Source of the DNA: Candidatus Bathyarchaeota archaeon
GTDB lineage: Archaea > Thermoproteota > Bathyarchaeia > TCS64
Length of the DNA stretch: 6,095 nt
Direction of reading: 5' to 3'
NCBI GenBank assembly: GCA_016867505.1
Contig: VGJH01000078.1
Location: 1-6,095 of the forward strand
The translations under genes were made by a program, and so were the position numbers. Shown here in pieces: positions 3,510 to 6,095 of the stretch (positions are counted from its first letter, which is position 1; every line of letters begins with the position of its first letter). A model generated the notes under the pieces. The model was not told where the DNA came from. It did no database searches and worked only from the letters and a program-made list of their open reading frames with translations.

Positions 3510-5945
3510 ATGATGAAACAACTGCCAAATAAGATTGATTTTCTAGAGATGGAGCAGAGGTGGGAGAGCCTCTGGGAGCAGAGAAAAACATACAGATATG
3601 ACTGGAATGACAACGTCAGGAAAAGATACAGTGTCGATACTCCACCACCATACCCTTCAGGAGAATTTCACATGGGTAACGTCCTCAACTGGACATACTT
3701 CGATATTAGGGCACGATACAAGCGGATGCAGGGATATAATGTCCATTTCCCGCAGGGATGGGACTGTCACGGAATGCCCACGGAGGTGGCTGTTGAGAAG
3801 AATAAGAAGATCAGGCGCAGTGATGTGCCACCTGATGTCTTCAGAAAAATGTGTGAAGAGTGGGTTGAGCAATACATCGGAAAAATGAAGGAAGCAATAG
3901 TACGCTTAGGGGCAAGCATCGATTGGTCACTTGAATACAGAACAATGGAGCCAAGCTACATCAGAAAAATTCAGTTAAGCTTCCTTCAACTCTACGAGAA
4001 AGGATTCATCTACCGTGGTGAACACCCCGTCAACTATTGCCCGAGATGTGAAACAGCGATAGCTGACGCTGAAGTGGAGCGACTGAAAAGAGTTGGTAAA
4101 CTTTACAGCATAGCTTTCAACACAGTTGAAGGAGACCTAATCATAGCAACCACACGTCCAGAATATATTCCCGCTTGTGTAGCCATTGGTGTTAATCCAA
4201 ATGATAAGAGATACAATAAACTGATTGGTAAAGATGCGACGACACCGATCTTCAACAAAAAAGTACCAATAATCGCTAAGGAGGATGTTGACACCAGTTT
4301 TGGAACTGGCGTAATGATGATCTGCACCTATGGTGATAAGGCAGATGTAATAGATGTGGCACGATTTAAGCTACCTATAATTAACATCCTGGATAAACGT
4401 GGTCAATTAAACGAGCAGGGTGGCAAGTATAAGGGACTCAGTGTAATTGAAGCAAGAAAATTGATCGTGGAAGACCTGAAAAAAACTGGACTCCTTAAAG
4501 AAGAGAAGCCCCTTGATCAGGAAGTTGGCACATGCTGGCGCTGTGATACTCCTATAGAGGTTGTTAATCAAAAACAGTGGTTCATGAAAACAACTGTTTT
4601 ATCTGAGAAGGTTGTGAAACAGGCGAAGAAGATTGATTGGTTCCCAGATTATATGAGGTATAGGCTGATTAACTGGACTGAGAGTCTAGACTGGGATTGG
4701 GTTCTAAGTAGGCAGAGGGTTTTCGCAACCCCAGTACCAGTTTGGTATTGTAAAGCGTGTGGTGAAATTCATCTTGCTGAAGCACAGGAACTGCCAGTGG
4801 ATACTAAGGTTCAGAAACCAAGAGGAAAATGCAGCAAATGTGGATCCTCCGAATTCATCCCCGACTATGACGTTATGGACACATGGTTCGACAGCAGCAT
4901 GACATGCCCCATCCACGCTGGCTGGCCGGATATGAAAGACTGGCACAACCTATTCCCAGCATCGGTCCACCCGAGCGGGCAAGACATCATCCGAACCTGG
5001 GCATACTACCTCATGGTTAGAAGCTTAGCTCTATTCAATGAACCAGCATATAACTCAGTATTAATCAACGGAATGGTGCTAGGTGGTGACGGAAGAAAAA
5101 TGAGTAAAAGTTTAGGTAACTTCGTTACAGCACCTGATGTCTTCAATAAACAAGGAGCAGACGCTGCAAGACAATGGGCAGCATGTGGAGGAAGTACGGG
5201 CACAGACATCCCCTTCCGATGGGAAGATGTAGAGTATGGTAAACGATTCATGACTAAGATCTGGAACGCCTCAAGATTCGCTGCAATGAAACTTGAAGAC
5301 TACGATCCCAACTCAGAGATGGTTAAAACACAACTTTTGGATCGATGGATATTAACTAAATTAGAAAAAACGATTGCAGCAAGCACAGAGGGGATGGAAA
5401 AATGTGAGTTCATGAATGCAACAGAAGCAGCACGCAACTTCACATGGCATATCTTCTGCGACCATTACATCGAAGCAGTCAAATGGAGATTATATAGCAC
5501 AGGAGAAGAAAAAATCGCTGCACAGCAGACAATCTACCACACCTTAAAAAAGACACTGCAACTACTTGCGCCCGTAATCCCACACTTAACAGAAGAACTC
5601 TACGACTATCTATATGCTGAGAAGAACGAAGAAAGCATCCATACAAGCCAATGGCCAACCCTTAATCCGAAAAACATGGATGCTGAAGCAGAAAGGATCG
5701 GAGACCTATTTATTGACGTAATCACAGGGCTGCGAAAAGAAAAGAATCAAAGAGGCATCAGCTTAAACAAGCCAGTCAAAAAAGTGACAATTTATTCCGA
5801 TCAACAAACAGCTAAAGATATTAAACAGTGTGAAAGAGACCTCAAAGAAACCTTAAAGATCGAAGAGATCTACTATAATGAAGGCACTGGAGAAAAGAAA
5901 GTAGAGGGCAGAGAGGATATCTCCTTTACTCTACAAATCGAGTGA
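3510..5945 (+). CDS. valS: Valyl-tRNA synthetase (archaeal type)
   Basis: Class I synthetase that joins valine to tRNA-Val and clears mischarged threonine. Counting from ATG 3510 the protein has 811 residues. DTPPPYPSGEFHMGN holds the HIGH-like motif as HMGN (54-57), an HxGN variant I know from archaeal ValS. FPQGWDCHGMPTE follows. CP1 editing domain: TTRPE (214-218) and the TYGDKADV Asp276. CxxC knuckles at 177/180, 342/345, 414/417 and 441/444 look like zinc sites. GRKMSKS ends at 534, and the helical anticodon-binding domain follows. The C-terminal coiled coil of bacterial ValS is absent. At 811 residues it is shorter than the roughly 870-890 of well-known archaeal ValS. Starts GTG 3504, ATG 3510 and ATG 3513 all fit; the family N-terminus and ATG preference favour 3510 or 3513. 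Shine-Dalgarno is weak (GTGA at 3504). The JAMM gene follows after 31 bases. Confidence 0.97.
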   Translation: MMKQLPNKIDFLEMEQRWESLWEQRKTYRYDWNDNVRKRYSVDTPPPYPSGEFHMGNVLNWTYFDIRARYKRMQGYNVHFPQGWDCHGMPTEVAVEKNKKIRRSDVPPDVFRKMCEEWVEQYIGKMKEAIVRLGASIDWSLEYRTMEPSYIRKIQLSFLQLYEKGFIYRGEHPVNYCPRCETAIADAEVERLKRVGKLYSIAFNTVEGDLIIATTRPEYIPACVAIGVNPNDKRYNKLIGKDATTPIFNKKVPIIAKEDVDTSFGTGVMMICTYGDKADVIDVARFKLPIINILDKRGQLNEQGGKYKGLSVIEARKLIVEDLKKTGLLKEEKPLDQEVGTCWRCDTPIEVVNQKQWFMKTTVLSEKVVKQAKKIDWFPDYMRYRLINWTESLDWDWVLSRQRVFATPVPVWYCKACGEIHLAEAQELPVDTKVQKPRGKCSKCGSSEFIPDYDVMDTWFDSSMTCPIHAGWPDMKDWHNLFPASVHPSGQDIIRTWAYYLMVRSLALFNEPAYNSVLINGMVLGGDGRKMSKSLGNFVTAPDVFNKQGADAARQWAACGGSTGTDIPFRWEDVEYGKRFMTKIWNASRFAAMKLEDYDPNSEMVKTQLLDRWILTKLEKTIAASTEGMEKCEFMNATEAARNFTWHIFCDHYIEAVKWRLYSTGEEKIAAQQTIYHTLKKTLQLLAPVIPHLTEELYDYLYAEKNEESIHTSQWPTLNPKNMDAEAERIGDLFIDVITGLRKEKNQRGISLNKPVKKVTIYSDQQTAKDIKQCERDLKETLKIEEIYYNEGTGEKKVEGREDISFTLQIE

Positions 5946-5953
5946 TTAAATAA
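5946..5953 (+). promoter_or_regulatory. TATA-like box for the JAMM gene
   Basis: TTAAATAA begins at the base after the valS stop. Its centre is about 27 bases before the ATG at 5977, so it would give a leaderless transcript. A T5 run at 5959-5963 could also end valS transcripts. Cotranscription with valS remains possible. Confidence 0.35.
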
Positions 5954-5976
5954 CACAATTTTTGGGAATGGGAAAA

Positions 5977-6095
5977 ATGAAGATTGAATTAGAGCAGGGA
6001 TTACTTGATGAGGTGCTGGACTTCGCTCGCTTCAAGCACCCAAGAGAAGCTGTATTGTTGCTTCGTGGCGATGTTAAGGGGGATACTATACACGT
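5977..6095 (+). CDS. JAMM/MPN-family metalloprotease, N-terminal part (runs off the right edge)
   Basis: The first 39 codons plus two bases are present: MKIELEQGLLDEVLDFARFK, then HPREAVLLLRGDVKGDTIHV (last residue from two bases). A helix followed by HPxE and a hydrophobic strand with LLRG is the start of archaeal JAMM/JAB1 proteins, where the Glu of HPxE (here residue 24) assists the zinc-bound water. The HxH...SxxD zinc motif lies beyond the edge. Characterised relatives cleave ubiquitin-like modifiers such as SAMPs from proteins in archaea, so a deconjugating role is plausible but not shown. ATG at 5968 is in frame three codons earlier; I prefer 5977 because it fits the family N-terminus and the TATA spacing. 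It follows valS on the same strand at 31 bases. Confidence 0.8.
   Translation, partial: MKIELEQGLLDEVLDFARFKHPREAVLLLRGDVKGDTIH

Noticed and set aside
3509..3516. GATGATGA as the C box of a C/D small RNA
   Set aside because: No D box CTGA at suitable distance; it is the valS start region.
3338..3532. 64-codon frame before and overlapping valS
   Set aside because: No family resemblance, its ATG lies at or before the predicted transcription start, no Shine-Dalgarno, and it overlaps valS out of frame. Valine codons are not clustered as in an attenuator peptide.
1..6095. CRISPR array, transposase or long repeats
   Set aside because: No regularly spaced repeats, no transposase or integrase motifs, and no terminal repeats of convincing length.

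Overview
The window looks archaeal. It carries a valyl-tRNA synthetase of the archaeal type (HxGN variant of the HIGH motif, several CxxC knuckles), an intron-free tRNA-Ile(GAU) with no encoded CCA that ends in a short T run, TATA-like boxes about 25 bases ahead of several starts, Shine-Dalgarno motifs before only two small genes, and the first 39 codons of a JAMM/MPN metalloprotease. I cannot name the lineage. Asgard archaea, Bathyarchaeia and Thermoplasmata-type euryarchaea are all possible.

Left half (1-2396, every gene on the minus strand): the start of an alpha/beta hydrolase that runs off the left edge; a spacer with a tRNA-like fragment and a poly-T stop; a YdhR-like small monooxygenase; a decayed D-2-hydroxyacid dehydrogenase lacking its N-terminal half and carrying a frameshift; an iron-sulfur flavoprotein with two cysteine clusters; a 33-codon ORF with its own Shine-Dalgarno just upstream of it; and tRNA-Ile(GAU). 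Base composition jumps from gene to gene (about 34% GC in the pseudogene, about 55% in the flavoprotein), so this half reads as a patchwork of small redox or accessory genes in flux.

Right half (2461-6095, every gene on the plus strand): a complete metallo-beta-lactamase-fold hydrolase, an unassigned leader of about 165-220 bases, valS, and the JAMM gene. These look like housekeeping genes for tRNA charging, RNA or small-molecule hydrolysis, and possibly removal of ubiquitin-like modifiers. The two halves diverge at a perfectly palindromic 12-base TATA element that is correctly spaced for both tRNA-Ile and the hydrolase.

I do not see a convincing new multi-gene system. The items most worth a second look are the 33-codon ORF paired with the two-cluster flavoprotein, the shared palindromic promoter, the tRNA-like fragment whose core recurs beside tRNA-Ile, and the leader before valS.
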